Assembly: GCA_905200945.1 (NCBI GenBank)
Contig: CAJKMG010000003.1
Span: forward strand, 248,001-312,000
Reading direction: 5' to 3'
DNA from: an uncultured Akkermansia sp.
Lineage (GTDB): Bacteria; Verrucomicrobiota; Verrucomicrobiia; Verrucomicrobiales; Akkermansiaceae
Length of the DNA: 64,000 nt
Below are positions 43,594 through 52,466 of the stretch, piece after piece. Made by a program: the position numbers and the translations under genes. How positions within the stretch are numbered: position 1 is the stretch's first letter; the number at the start of each line of letters is the position of its first letter. The notes under the pieces were generated by a model that ran no database searches, was not told the origin of the DNA, and worked only from the letters and a program-made list of their open reading frames with translations.

Positions 43594-44073
43594 TTACTTG
43601 GAACGCGGAATCGTCAGCTTCTGGTTGATGTGAATCAGGTCGGACTTAAGGCCGTTAGCCCTCTTGAGGGCCTTGACAGAGGTGCCGTTCCTGCGGGCGA
43701 TGGCTCCCAGCGTATCGCCTTTCTTCACGGTGTAAGTGCGTGCCTTGGGAGCGGATTTACGGGAGGAGCTCTTTCTGGCAGCTGTACTGCGGGAGGATTT
43801 GCTGCCGGATGTGCTCTTCCGCGCGGATGATTTTTTAGTGACGGAAGGTTTGGCGGGGGGATTGTAAGCGTAGCTGGAGGAACTCTGAACCGGGCTGTAA
43901 TGGCCGGATTCATAAGCGGGGTCTGAGCTTTCCGCAATCCACGGCGGGATTTCGCCGCTGGCCGGTTCCGCAGTGTCGTAACCGGCCGTAGATGAATTCT
44001 GGGTGGAACAGGAAGAGAAAGGGAACACCAGCGCGGCAGCGCAGGCGCAGGTTAAAATAAATGGCGTTTTCAT
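43594..44073 (-). CDS. LysM-domain lipoprotein
   Basis: 159 residues from ATG 44073. The signal ends in F-S-S-C (lipobox-like). A low-complexity Ser/Lys/Arg-rich middle (about 75-115) follows, and then one LysM domain at the C-terminus (YTVKKGDTLGAIARRNGT, LKRANGL, HINQKLTIP). It would bind peptidoglycan. The gap to the L,D-transpeptidase gene is 29 bases, so it is probably the same operon. Confidence 0.85.
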   Translation of the reverse strand: MKTPFILTCACAAALVFPFSSCSTQNSSTAGYDTAEPASGEIPPWIAESSDPAYESGHYSPVQSSSSYAYNPPAKPSVTKKSSARKSTSGSKSSRSTAARKSSSRKSAPKARTYTVKKGDTLGAIARRNGTSVKALKRANGLKSDLIHINQKLTIPRSK

Positions 44074-44142
44074 GTGTGCCCTGTTCATACTAATTTATGG
44101 TTTCGGATTCAAGGCGGTAGCGCGGATTGTCGGGATTTTTTT

Positions 44143-44958
44143 TCAGACCTTCCCCAGATTATAAAAGGTTTCCGCATTTCGGGTCGTCACATGGGCCAGC
44201 TCTTCCAGGTTCATGCCTCTGGAAGCGGCGATGAACCGGGCTGTATGAATGAGATGAGCGGGTTCATTCATGCGGCCCCGGAGGGGTTCCGGACTGAGGT
44301 AGGGGGAGTCTGTTTCCAGCATGATACGGTTTTCCGGGCACCAGCGTGCGGTTTCCGCCACTACGGGGGCGTTTTTAAAAGTGGCCACTCCGGTAAAAGA
44401 AATCATGCCGTCCAGTTCGTCAAAGATTCGTGTGGCCTGAGCTGTATTTCCGATGAAGCAGTGAAATACGGGACGCACGCGGCCCGCGTAGTTCCGTGCA
44501 ATCGCCAGGGCATCCTCAAAGCTTGCGGAGCCTTTCCGGTCCCGCGTATGCAGGACGATATTAAGGCCCAGGCGCGCCGCCAGGTCAAAGTGCCGTTCCA
44601 GCATATCTTGCTGAAGGCGGCGGAAACTCTCCGGCTCCCAGCCCCGGGGGGGAGCATGGAAATAGTCCAGCCCCGTTTCCCCAATGGCGGCCAGGGGAAT
44701 GTCCTGAGCCATCCGGAAAAGACGGTCCGTCCAGCCTTCCGGCGCTTCATGGGCATCGTCCGGATGGATGCCCAGCGCGCAGAAGACCACACCCGGGAAC
44801 TGGCGCGCCCATGCCGCGTTTACTTCCCAGTCATTCGGCCGTGCTCCCAGTGTGATCATGCGGTCCGTGTTTGCCAGAAGGGCATGCTGAACGTAGGTTT
44901 CCCTGTGGGACTGGTCGAATTGGGCGGAGGCCAGATGGCAATGCGTGTCAATGATCAT
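44143..44958 (-). CDS. tatD: TatD-family metal-dependent deoxyribonuclease
   Basis: 271 residues from ATG 44958. The open frame runs to 45192, but the family starts exactly at M-I-I-D-T-H-C-H-L. Metal ligands: D-T-H-C-H at the start, Glu in AAIGETGLDY, His in IVLHTRD, His in PVFHCFIG and Asp in LETDSPYLSPEPLRG. TatD proteins are 3'-5' exonucleases acting on DNA or RNA. Divergent from the LpxR-like gene. Confidence 0.92.
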   Translation of the reverse strand: MIIDTHCHLASAQFDQSHRETYVQHALLANTDRMITLGARPNDWEVNAAWARQFPGVVFCALGIHPDDAHEAPEGWTDRLFRMAQDIPLAAIGETGLDYFHAPPRGWEPESFRRLQQDMLERHFDLAARLGLNIVLHTRDRKGSASFEDALAIARNYAGRVRPVFHCFIGNTAQATRIFDELDGMISFTGVATFKNAPVVAETARWCPENRIMLETDSPYLSPEPLRGRMNEPAHLIHTARFIAASRGMNLEELAHVTTRNAETFYNLGKV

Positions 44959-45081
44959 GGCATAGAAACCCCGGAAGGGCAGGGGAAGTTTGTGGATATT
45001 TACCGGCTTTGAAAAGAGCAAACGCAGGGCATGCCTGATTTTTCCTTGCCACACGGAAGTGAAACGCACAAACTGCCCCGC

Positions 45082-46143
45082 ATGAAATGTACGGCTTTGT
45101 GCATGTGCGCCGCCCTGCTGCCGGTGGCTTCCCTTCAGGCGGGAACCCAGCAGATAGAAGCGCCGCAGGAGGGCTCCGTTATCAGTTTTCATCTGGAAAA
45201 CGATATGTTCGTGGGAGATGATGACAATTATACCAACGGCGTCCGATTTGCCTGGATGTCCGGCACCACATCCCGAAGCCGGACTTTTTCCGGCATGCTG
45301 GGGACGGTTCTGGGGGGTACGAATGCTTCAGGTTCCTGGCGCCGGTTCATGGGAATGGACGGTTCTCCCAATTTGCGCCAGCAGTGGGGACTTGACTTGA
45401 CTCAGCTTATGTATACTCCGGAGCAGAAGGCCACCTATCCCCTGTACAACCAGCATCCTTATGTGGGCAGCCTGACGTTGGGCCTTACTTCCCTGGTTAA
45501 GAATGAAGACAGGGCCAATTCCCTGGAATTGCAGCTGGGTACCACGGGCACGAATTCCCTGGCGAAAGGCTCCCAGCATTTTATTCATAAGCTGTGGGGT
45601 ATGGAGCAATGGCCCGGCTGGGCCAACCAGCTCCCCGGAGAGATGACCGCCAATTTGTTTTTTAAGCGGTATTACCGCCTGCGCGGACTGGAAAAGCGCT
45701 ACGGCTCTGGTTTTGAAACGGACGCCCTGGCTTACTGGCACGCGGACGCCGGCACAGTGAAAGTGCAGGCGGGGGGCGGCATGTCTTTCCGCTTCGGCTA
45801 TAATCTGGGCAATACTTCTCCGGAAAACAGTATTCGCGGCGCGGCCAGCGCAGCGCCTCCCTTCGTTTACAACAGGACGTCCGTTTCCAACTGGGGGTAT
45901 TACGGTTATCTTCACGCCGCCGTGCGAGCCGTGGCCCATGACCTGTATCTGGATGGTACGGTGTTTCGTTCCTCCCCCAAGTATGTGAACAAGTATCCTG
46001 TGGTGGGAGAATGGGGCTATGGCTTCGGCCTCCGGTACAGGCGCTCGGAGTTGCTTTTCGGCCTGCATTACATGACTAAGGAGTATACCCAACAGGAATC
46101 CATGCAGTGTGTGGGCGTTCTCCAGCTTCGGCATACTTTTTAA
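45082..46143 (+). CDS. Outer-membrane lipid A deacylase, LpxR-like
   Basis: 353 residues from ATG 45082, with a signal peptide (MKCTALCMCAALLPVASLQA). The mature protein begins with ISFHLENDMFVGDDDNYTNGVRFAW, matching the Asn-Asp active-site and calcium-binding start of LpxR (DUF2219). Further segments YVGSLTLG, NLGNTSPE and a C-terminal Phe after alternating beta strands fit a 12-strand barrel. LpxR removes the 3'-acyloxyacyl group from lipid A. Function here is inferred. Confidence 0.8.
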   Translation: MKCTALCMCAALLPVASLQAGTQQIEAPQEGSVISFHLENDMFVGDDDNYTNGVRFAWMSGTTSRSRTFSGMLGTVLGGTNASGSWRRFMGMDGSPNLRQQWGLDLTQLMYTPEQKATYPLYNQHPYVGSLTLGLTSLVKNEDRANSLELQLGTTGTNSLAKGSQHFIHKLWGMEQWPGWANQLPGEMTANLFFKRYYRLRGLEKRYGSGFETDALAYWHADAGTVKVQAGGGMSFRFGYNLGNTSPENSIRGAASAAPPFVYNRTSVSNWGYYGYLHAAVRAVAHDLYLDGTVFRSSPKYVNKYPVVGEWGYGFGLRYRRSELLFGLHYMTKEYTQQESMQCVGVLQLRHTF

Positions 46144-46280
46144 CGGCTGCGTTTTGCAGAACGTGCATAAACGTGACAGCAGCTTGCAAAGGGCAAGTTT
46201 GCTGTTAGAATTAGAATTGCGGATTCGTATGTAACTGGACAATCCGTTTGTGTATATCAACTCCGACACATATTGATTCC

Positions 46281-49200
46281 ATGAGAACGACCAGATCCTG
46301 GCTTTTATCCTGTACCGCGCTGGCGGTAGGCTCCGCCATGTGCGGCCTGGGAGCACCGGGCGATTCCGCCCCAGCGCCAGCCCCCACAGGGCTGGAATGG
46401 GAACAGGAACAGAACCTGCATTTGAATAAGGAAGCTCCAACCGCTTTCTTCGCGTCTTTCAGCGATTTGCAGTCCGCCTTGAAGGTGCTGCCTGAAAACA
46501 GCAAATGGCGCAGGTCCCTGAACGGTCAGTGGAAGTTCCACTGGGCGAAGGATCCCCAGAGCCGCCCGGCCGATTTCTACAAGCCGGATTACGACGTAAA
46601 GGACTGGAAGGAGATTAAAGTGCCTTCCTCCTGGCAGACGCAGGGTTACGGCACCCCCATTTATTCCAATCAGCCGTATCCCTTTGAACGTTCCTGGCCT
46701 TATGTAATGAAGGAGCCTTCCAACAAGAATTATACGTCCTACAGGGAACGGAACCCCGTAGGTTCCTACCGCCGCACTTTTGAAGTGCCTGCGGACTGGG
46801 ACGGCAGGGAAGTGTACATGCAGTTTGACGGCGTGGATTCCTTCTTCTACCTCTGGATCAACGGGCAGTATGTAGGTTTTTCCAAAGATTCCCGGAATCC
46901 GGCCCGTTTTGACATCAGCCCCTACCTTAAGAAGGGGGAGAACGTGGTGGCCGCAGAGGTGTACCGCCATTCCGACGGAGCATATCTGGAATGCCAGGAT
47001 ATGTTCCGCCTGTCCGGCATTTTCCGCAATGTTTCCATTTTTGCGCTGCCGAAAGTTCACATTCGCGACTTTTTCGCACAGACCAATCCGGTGGACCAGA
47101 GGGATTGGGCTTTGAATATTGACCATGCCAAACCGGGAACCGTGGACGGCGATTGGCGCCTTCAGGTGGATGTGGATGTTCGCAATCTGTTTCCGGCAAC
47201 GGAAAAGCTGGACGGCTGCACGGTTTCCATGGCCCTGTATGACGCTGACGGCAAGCTGGTAGAGCCTGTCAAGCCCAAGGACGCGCCATATGACGGCGTA
47301 TTGGAAAAGCCCTTGCGCCTTACCGGCATGAAGAATTTTAAAACCTCCCTGCTGGGCATTTATTCCAAACCCAGACTATGGTCTGCGGAGGACCCCAACC
47401 TGTACACCCTGGTACTGACGCTGAAGCGTGACGGGAAAACGGAAGAAATGGTTTCCGCCCGCGTGGGTTTCCGCAATGTGGTGATTAAGGACAGCGTGTT
47501 CCTGGTGAACGGTCAGCCGGTGAAGGTAAAAGGCGTGAACCGTCATGAAAGCCATCCGGAAACAGGACATTACGTGACTCCGGAGCAGATGGAGGAAGAA
47601 GTGCGGATGATGAAATGCGCCAACATCAACCACGTGCGCTGTTCCCATTATCCCGCGGACCCTTATTTCTATTACCTTTGCGACAAGTACGGCATTTACG
47701 TGCAGGACGAGGCCAACATCGAGTCCCACGGCTATTATTATGGCAAGGAATCCCTTTCCCATCCCATTGAGTGGATGCCGGCCCACGTGGACCGCATTAT
47801 GGCGATGGTAGAGCGTAACAAGAACCATCCCTGCGTGATTATGTGGTCCCTGGGGAATGAAGCCGGCCCCGGCCAGAATTTCCGCACTGCGGAAAAGATG
47901 GTGAAGGCCAGGGATATGTCCCGCCCTACCCATTACGAACGCAATAATGACATTGTGGATCTGGGTTCCAACCAGTATCCGTCCGTGGACTGGACACGTT
48001 CCATGGCGGGCAACGAGGATTTCCCCAAGCCTTACTATATTTCCGAGTACGCGCACAATATGATGAACGCCATGGGTAACCTGGCGGATTACTGGGAGGC
48101 TATTGAGTCTTCCGACCGCATTATGGGCGGCGCCATCTGGGACTGGGTGGATCAGGGCTTGTACAAGACCCTGCCGAATGGAGAGAAGATGCTCTGCTAC
48201 GGCGGTGATTTCAACGATCATCCCAATAGCGGCCAGTTCGTGTTCAACGGAACCATCCTGTCGGACCGTACGCCGGAACCGGGTTATTTTGAAGTCAAGC
48301 ATGTCTATCAGAATATCTCCACATCTCTGACGGACGACGGCAGGATTTCCATCTTCAATAAGAATTTCTTTACGGACCTTTCTCCATATGACATTACCTG
48401 GACTCTGACGGAGAACGGTAATGTGGTGGCTGAAGGCAAGCTGGACACGCCTCCGGCCGGACCCAGAGAAAAGATCGTGGTTCCCATTCCGGACATTCCC
48501 CAGTTGAAGAACAGGAGACCGGGCGTGGAGTATGCCCTGCGTATAGGCTACAAGCTGAAGAAAGATAAGGAGTGGGCCAAGAAGGGGTATGAATTGGCCT
48601 TTGACCAGCTTCAGCTTCCCGTACAGGGAGATCTGCCTTTATTCAAGGTCCCTGCGGGCAAGGTAAGCCTCAGCACGGACAAGCATACCGTTTCCGGCAG
48701 GGATTTCTCCGTGCAGTTTGATGCGGCCACCGGGGAACTGGCCCAGTTTACGGTGAACGGCAAGCCTCTGTTCAAAGCGCCCATGGCGGTGAACGCCCTG
48801 CGCGCCGCTTCCAGCAATGAGCCGGGCGTCATGGCCAAGAGCATGGCCAACGGCCTCCGCGAACTGAAGCATGAACTGCTCAGTTACGAAGCCATTGATA
48901 ACGGCAACAGCGTCACCATCAAGCAATCCGTCAAGGTGAGCGGTAAACAATCCGAAAACATCAGCGGCTACGGCGATACCAAGACCACCATTACGGCCAG
49001 GAAGCAACCCCTGAACGATACGAACACCCATTTCATCAATAATTTGGAATGGACTATTTATGCGGATGGAACGGTCGTCTGCCAGTCCGTACTGCTTCCG
49101 CGCGGCAATCCCCTGGAGCTGCTGCGCCTGGGATACGAGCTCCAGTTGCCGGCGAATATGGACAACGTAGCCTACTACGGCCGCGGGCCGGAAGAAAACT

Positions 49201-50075
49201 ATGCGGACCGCAAGAGCGGCATGCCTTTAGGCGTGTATAAAACGACGGCCTGGGATTCTTTCTTCCCGTACGGCAGACCGCAGGATTGCGGTAACCATGA
49301 AGACACCCGCTGGGTGGCCGTTACGGACGACAAGGGAAGGGGCCTGCTTTTTGGTTCCGTGGGCGCGCCGTTCGCTTTCTCCGCACTTCCGTATACCACC
49401 ACGGATTTGATTTTGGCAAACCACCCTGTGGAACTGCCGAAGACGACGGATAAAACCGTGCTGGTTCTCTCTTCCGCCACGCGCGGCCTGGGGGGAGCTT
49501 CCTGCGGTCCCGGCCCCATGGGCAGGGACATCATCAAGGCGAATAAGCCCTACCCGATGTCCTTCTTTATGCGGCCCATTACCGCCAAGTCCTACAAAGG
49601 TGAAATCCGCGTGCCTGCGGCCCGACTGGATATGACCATGCTTGCCCGCACAGACAAGTACACGGTTAAAAGCGTGACCAGCCAGGAACAGGGCGAAGCG
49701 GATGCCGAATTCGCCATTGACGGTGATCCCGGCACTTTCTGGCATTCTGAATACAATAAAACCGTGACCAAACATCCGCATGTGCTGGCCGTGGATCTGG
49801 GTAAGGAGCGGAAATTTTCCGGAATTACTTATCTTCCCCGCCAGGATGGCAATAACAATGGCCGCGTGAAAGATTATTCCGTGGAAGTAAGCGCGGACGG
49901 AGAGAAATGGCAGCCTGCCGCCAAGGGTTCTTTCCCCGATAGTGCGGATCTTCAGGAAGTGAAATTCCAGGCTCCCGTCAAGGCGCGCTATTTCCGCTTT
50001 TCCGCCCTCAGTGAAACGCAGGGGCGGGATTACGCCGCCGTAGCGGAACTGGATATCATTCCCGTTAAGGAATAA
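46281..50075 (+). CDS. Secreted GH2 beta-galactosidase with C-terminal discoidin domain
   Basis: 1264 residues from ATG 46281; residues 1-40 are a signal peptide. The LacZ-type domain order is present: a galactose-binding jelly roll (WKEIKVPSSWQ, SYRRTFEVPADW), Ig-like domains, and a TIM barrel with FLVNGQPVKVKGVNRHESHP. The acid/base Glu 527 is in SLGNEAGPG and the nucleophile Glu 589 in ISEYAHNM. A beta-sandwich follows (YYGRGPEENYADRKSG). An F5/8 type C module covers about 1125-1260 (AEFAIDGDPGTFWHSEY, KARYFRFSALSET). It would release beta-galactose from mucin or milk glycans outside the cell. A terminator follows. Confidence 0.93.
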   Translation: MRTTRSWLLSCTALAVGSAMCGLGAPGDSAPAPAPTGLEWEQEQNLHLNKEAPTAFFASFSDLQSALKVLPENSKWRRSLNGQWKFHWAKDPQSRPADFYKPDYDVKDWKEIKVPSSWQTQGYGTPIYSNQPYPFERSWPYVMKEPSNKNYTSYRERNPVGSYRRTFEVPADWDGREVYMQFDGVDSFFYLWINGQYVGFSKDSRNPARFDISPYLKKGENVVAAEVYRHSDGAYLECQDMFRLSGIFRNVSIFALPKVHIRDFFAQTNPVDQRDWALNIDHAKPGTVDGDWRLQVDVDVRNLFPATEKLDGCTVSMALYDADGKLVEPVKPKDAPYDGVLEKPLRLTGMKNFKTSLLGIYSKPRLWSAEDPNLYTLVLTLKRDGKTEEMVSARVGFRNVVIKDSVFLVNGQPVKVKGVNRHESHPETGHYVTPEQMEEEVRMMKCANINHVRCSHYPADPYFYYLCDKYGIYVQDEANIESHGYYYGKESLSHPIEWMPAHVDRIMAMVERNKNHPCVIMWSLGNEAGPGQNFRTAEKMVKARDMSRPTHYERNNDIVDLGSNQYPSVDWTRSMAGNEDFPKPYYISEYAHNMMNAMGNLADYWEAIESSDRIMGGAIWDWVDQGLYKTLPNGEKMLCYGGDFNDHPNSGQFVFNGTILSDRTPEPGYFEVKHVYQNISTSLTDDGRISIFNKNFFTDLSPYDITWTLTENGNVVAEGKLDTPPAGPREKIVVPIPDIPQLKNRRPGVEYALRIGYKLKKDKEWAKKGYELAFDQLQLPVQGDLPLFKVPAGKVSLSTDKHTVSGRDFSVQFDAATGELAQFTVNGKPLFKAPMAVNALRAASSNEPGVMAKSMANGLRELKHELLSYEAIDNGNSVTIKQSVKVSGKQSENISGYGDTKTTITARKQPLNDTNTHFINNLEWTIYADGTVVCQSVLLPRGNPLELLRLGYELQLPANMDNVAYYGRGPEENYADRKSGMPLGVYKTTAWDSFFPYGRPQDCGNHEDTRWVAVTDDKGRGLLFGSVGAPFAFSALPYTTTDLILANHPVELPKTTDKTVLVLSSATRGLGGASCGPGPMGRDIIKANKPYPMSFFMRPITAKSYKGEIRVPAARLDMTMLARTDKYTVKSVTSQEQGEADAEFAIDGDPGTFWHSEYNKTVTKHPHVLAVDLGKERKFSGITYLPRQDGNNNGRVKDYSVEVSADGEKWQPAAKGSFPDSADLQEVKFQAPVKARYFRFSALSETQGRDYAAVAELDIIPVKE

Positions 50076-50102
50076 TTCCTGCGGTTTTCGCTGCTTGAAC
50101 AG

Positions 50103-50140
50103 ACGCCCCGCCGCTTTTTCAGAGTGTGCGGGGCGTTTTA
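50103..50140 (+). terminator. Terminator of the GH2 gene
   Basis: ACGCCCCGC and GCGGGGCGT pair over 9 bp around 16 bases, followed by TTTTA, about 30 bases after the stop codon. Confidence 0.8.
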
Positions 50141-50195
50141 TTGCTGGGCACTTGGGTATTCTGGCGGGAAATGCGGGATGAATAGTTGACGGTAC

Positions 50196-50233
50196 AAAAA
50201 ACCTCTGTACAGAAAATACCCGTACAGAGGTTT
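50196..50233 (-). terminator. Terminator of the PEP-CTERM gene at 50251
   Basis: AAACCTCTGTAC and GTACAGAGGTTT form a 12-bp perfect stem around 11 bases, with a T-run on the minus strand. It lies 18 bases after the stop codon. Confidence 0.9.
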
Positions 50234-50250
50234 AGCGAGAGAGAAAGCTT

Positions 50251-50937
50251 TTATTTCCGCTTACGGCGTACCATCAGAGCTGCCAAGCCCAGCAAACTCA
50301 TGGCGGCTGTTGCGGGTTCCGGAATCAAAAGCTGGATGGTATTGTTTTCCAGATTGATATTTCCCAGGATGCATTCCGCATAGTAGTCAAGATCGTTTGT
50401 TAGAGCCTGCTCTTTGGTCGTAAGCCACAGATCGAACGGCTCGGCGCCAGATATACTTATATTATCGTAATTAAGCAGACTGTCGCTGGATACGTTTTTA
50501 AAGACAAAGAAAGCTGTTTCTCCGTCCTGTCCCGTCACCATTAAGTAAACCGGGGATGCCAGGGAAGGAGAAGAGTAATCTCCAGACAAATTAAAGCTGC
50601 CGTTAGTGACGCCGCCATTTTGTTCTTCAGGTATATTTGTCAACGTGCCGTTAAAGTTGTTCTGCATGCTCATCAGATCACTGTATTTCAGTTGATCCTG
50701 TGCATATGAATTACCTTGAAAGTTCCATCGGCTGGTGGTCACATCATAACTCCAAGTATTGCTGCTGAAGGCGCCTAAAATGGCATTGCCTGCATTCAGC
50801 GGCTCCCCGAGGGAATTGACTAGGGAATATGCGGAGGGATCGTCATTGCTGATATTGAAACTGTCCGCTAAGGCGATTCCTCCAGAAAAGAGAGCGCAGG
50901 CGGTGAAAGCATTGGTGAAAAGGGAGCGATAGAACAT
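50251..50937 (-). CDS. Secreted PEP-CTERM sorting domain protein
   Basis: 228 residues. Signal peptide MFYRSLFTNAFTACALFSGG, cleavage likely after LADS or ALA. The middle is Asn/Ser-rich with no known domain. The tail is L-L-I-P-E-P-A-T-A-A-M-S-L-L-G-L-A-A-L-M-V then R-R-K-R-K. It lies 6 bases after the stop of the gene at 50944, so both are made from one message. Start is ATG 50937. Confidence 0.85.
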   Translation of the reverse strand: MFYRSLFTNAFTACALFSGGIALADSFNISNDDPSAYSLVNSLGEPLNAGNAILGAFSSNTWSYDVTTSRWNFQGNSYAQDQLKYSDLMSMQNNFNGTLTNIPEEQNGGVTNGSFNLSGDYSSPSLASPVYLMVTGQDGETAFFVFKNVSSDSLLNYDNISISGAEPFDLWLTTKEQALTNDLDYYAECILGNINLENNTIQLLIPEPATAAMSLLGLAALMVRRKRK

Positions 50938-50943
50938 GGCTGG

Positions 50944-51954
50944 TTATTTGTTGGTTTGATGTTTGCTGGACACCGTGATGTAGGAAGGTGTCTTGGAAGA
51001 TTCATAGTAGATGGAAAAAACTCCATTGAAGGGAATGTTGGAAACATCCTCTCCATTGTCTTGACGTTTCCAGGAACCGTTGTTGTTGATGACCTCGACC
51101 ATGGCATTTTTGTCATCTGCGGGAATATTGATGACGGCGTCATCAGGCAATTGCAAAGCTATTTCAGCCAAGGTCTGGGAAAGGGGCAGGCGAGTGTGAA
51201 GAAGGGAATTGAATGCGGGAACGACCAGCTTCTGGTTCTTCAGGGATACTTCCCCAATAACCACAGCTGTAACATCGAGGCCAGCTTTGCGCGTAATAGT
51301 CAGGGGTTCATGGCTGAACACCGGCATGCTGCCGATATTTTCCGTAGATCCTCTTCTTCTCCATTCATTTCCAGAATAATAAGCGGCAAGCTTGGTGGTT
51401 GCCGAATTAAAGATATTAACCGTGTCTGCAGACATGGCGGAGCCGCTTTTCAGACCAAACTGGTTATCCCCGCCAAGAATATCATCCAGAGTGCGCGTTT
51501 TGCGCAGAACATATGAATCGGGAAGAGTTCCCTTGCTTACCAGATCAGAAAGAAGGCGGTCATCCACTTTAATGGAATGTTCCGTCCAGCAAGATCCCGG
51601 TTTTTTCCATCCATCCCGGTTTAAGGGAATAGCTATAACTTCATTGCCGAAGTGAAGAACCAGCACATAGGCGGAATTTTCATTCATCAGGCCGTTGAAA
51701 TTAACGTCCGGATCCGTGATGGTGACTTTATTACCGGAAATGGTAATGTTACTTTCTTCAAGGGTGTGCTGTACCAAAGCTTCCGGATGCACCCCTAAAC
51801 CCAGGTAACCCGTTGCTTTGGCGTACAGGGTTGTTTGGATATAGCCGCAGGGCGTACTGTAAGCCGTTTCCGCATGCAGGGAGGCGATTGTTGCCGGAAG
51901 CAACACGCATGTGCAGAGAGAGACTGGCAGACAATGTACCGGATTGATAAACAT
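50944..51954 (-). CDS. Secreted protein of unknown function, partner of the PEP-CTERM gene
   Basis: 336 residues with a signal peptide ending near SLHA-ET. The mature protein opens YSTPCGYIQTTLYAKATGYLGLGVHP, and is predicted all-beta with an ITISGNKVTITDPDVNF strand pair and several KxxAGLDVTAV-type strands. It resembles a family of exported Verrucomicrobia proteins (TIGR02597-like), but I am not sure. It has no PEP-CTERM tail itself. It is first in a two-gene operon with the PEP-CTERM gene. A GGATT/AATCC pair overlaps its start codon (51941-51960). Confidence 0.7.
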   Translation of the reverse strand: MFINPVHCLPVSLCTCVLLPATIASLHAETAYSTPCGYIQTTLYAKATGYLGLGVHPEALVQHTLEESNITISGNKVTITDPDVNFNGLMNENSAYVLVLHFGNEVIAIPLNRDGWKKPGSCWTEHSIKVDDRLLSDLVSKGTLPDSYVLRKTRTLDDILGGDNQFGLKSGSAMSADTVNIFNSATTKLAAYYSGNEWRRRGSTENIGSMPVFSHEPLTITRKAGLDVTAVVIGEVSLKNQKLVVPAFNSLLHTRLPLSQTLAEIALQLPDDAVINIPADDKNAMVEVINNNGSWKRQDNGEDVSNIPFNGVFSIYYESSKTPSYITVSSKHQTNK

Positions 51955-52466
51955 TAATCCATTAAGAAGAAAGGAAATCGTTTGTCAATTAGGAAAGGGA
52001 GAAACATTCCCGTTTTTCATTCATTAAACTTTTTCCCGGACGGAGGGAGTTTCCTGGTTTGTCCGGGGGATACCCCCGGAATTTAATAAAACGTCAGGGA
52101 AGGCTGCCGCCGCTTTTTTCACTGCCCCTGGGACAGTAACGGGGGCAGTGAAGCCCCTTTCTGGGCGGGAATCGAATTTCCGGAGATATTCTTGTCCATG
52201 CGGCGCTTTTCCAATGGCCGGATACAGGAAAAACAGGACGGAGGCAAGGTAGAGATACGGTGCGAAACCTGGAAGGGGAAAATCATAAAAGAAAAAAGAT
52301 TCCAGAAATGCTTGGTAGTGGAAAAGGTGAGGAAAGCCTGAAAACAGGGGAGAGGATTTAATAAAATTTTAATGTTTTTTCTAGGTTGTTTTATTTGCGC
52401 CCTGAACGTTCTTACATTAGGTTGATTCCAACATTTAAGCCGGATATCATTCCGATTCCTCTTTTC
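51955..52466. promoter_or_regulatory. Divergent leader region before kdpD, with GC-rich hairpin
   Basis: 512 bases without a gene. CACTGCCCC (52120-52128) and GGGGCAGTG (52142-52150) form a perfect 9-bp stem. The right part (52350-52390) is AT-rich (TTTAATAAAATTTTAATG) and is the likely kdp promoter area. I could not match a known potassium- or nucleotide-sensing riboswitch. The kdpD frame is open from 52386, but the family start is 52467. Confidence 0.4.
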
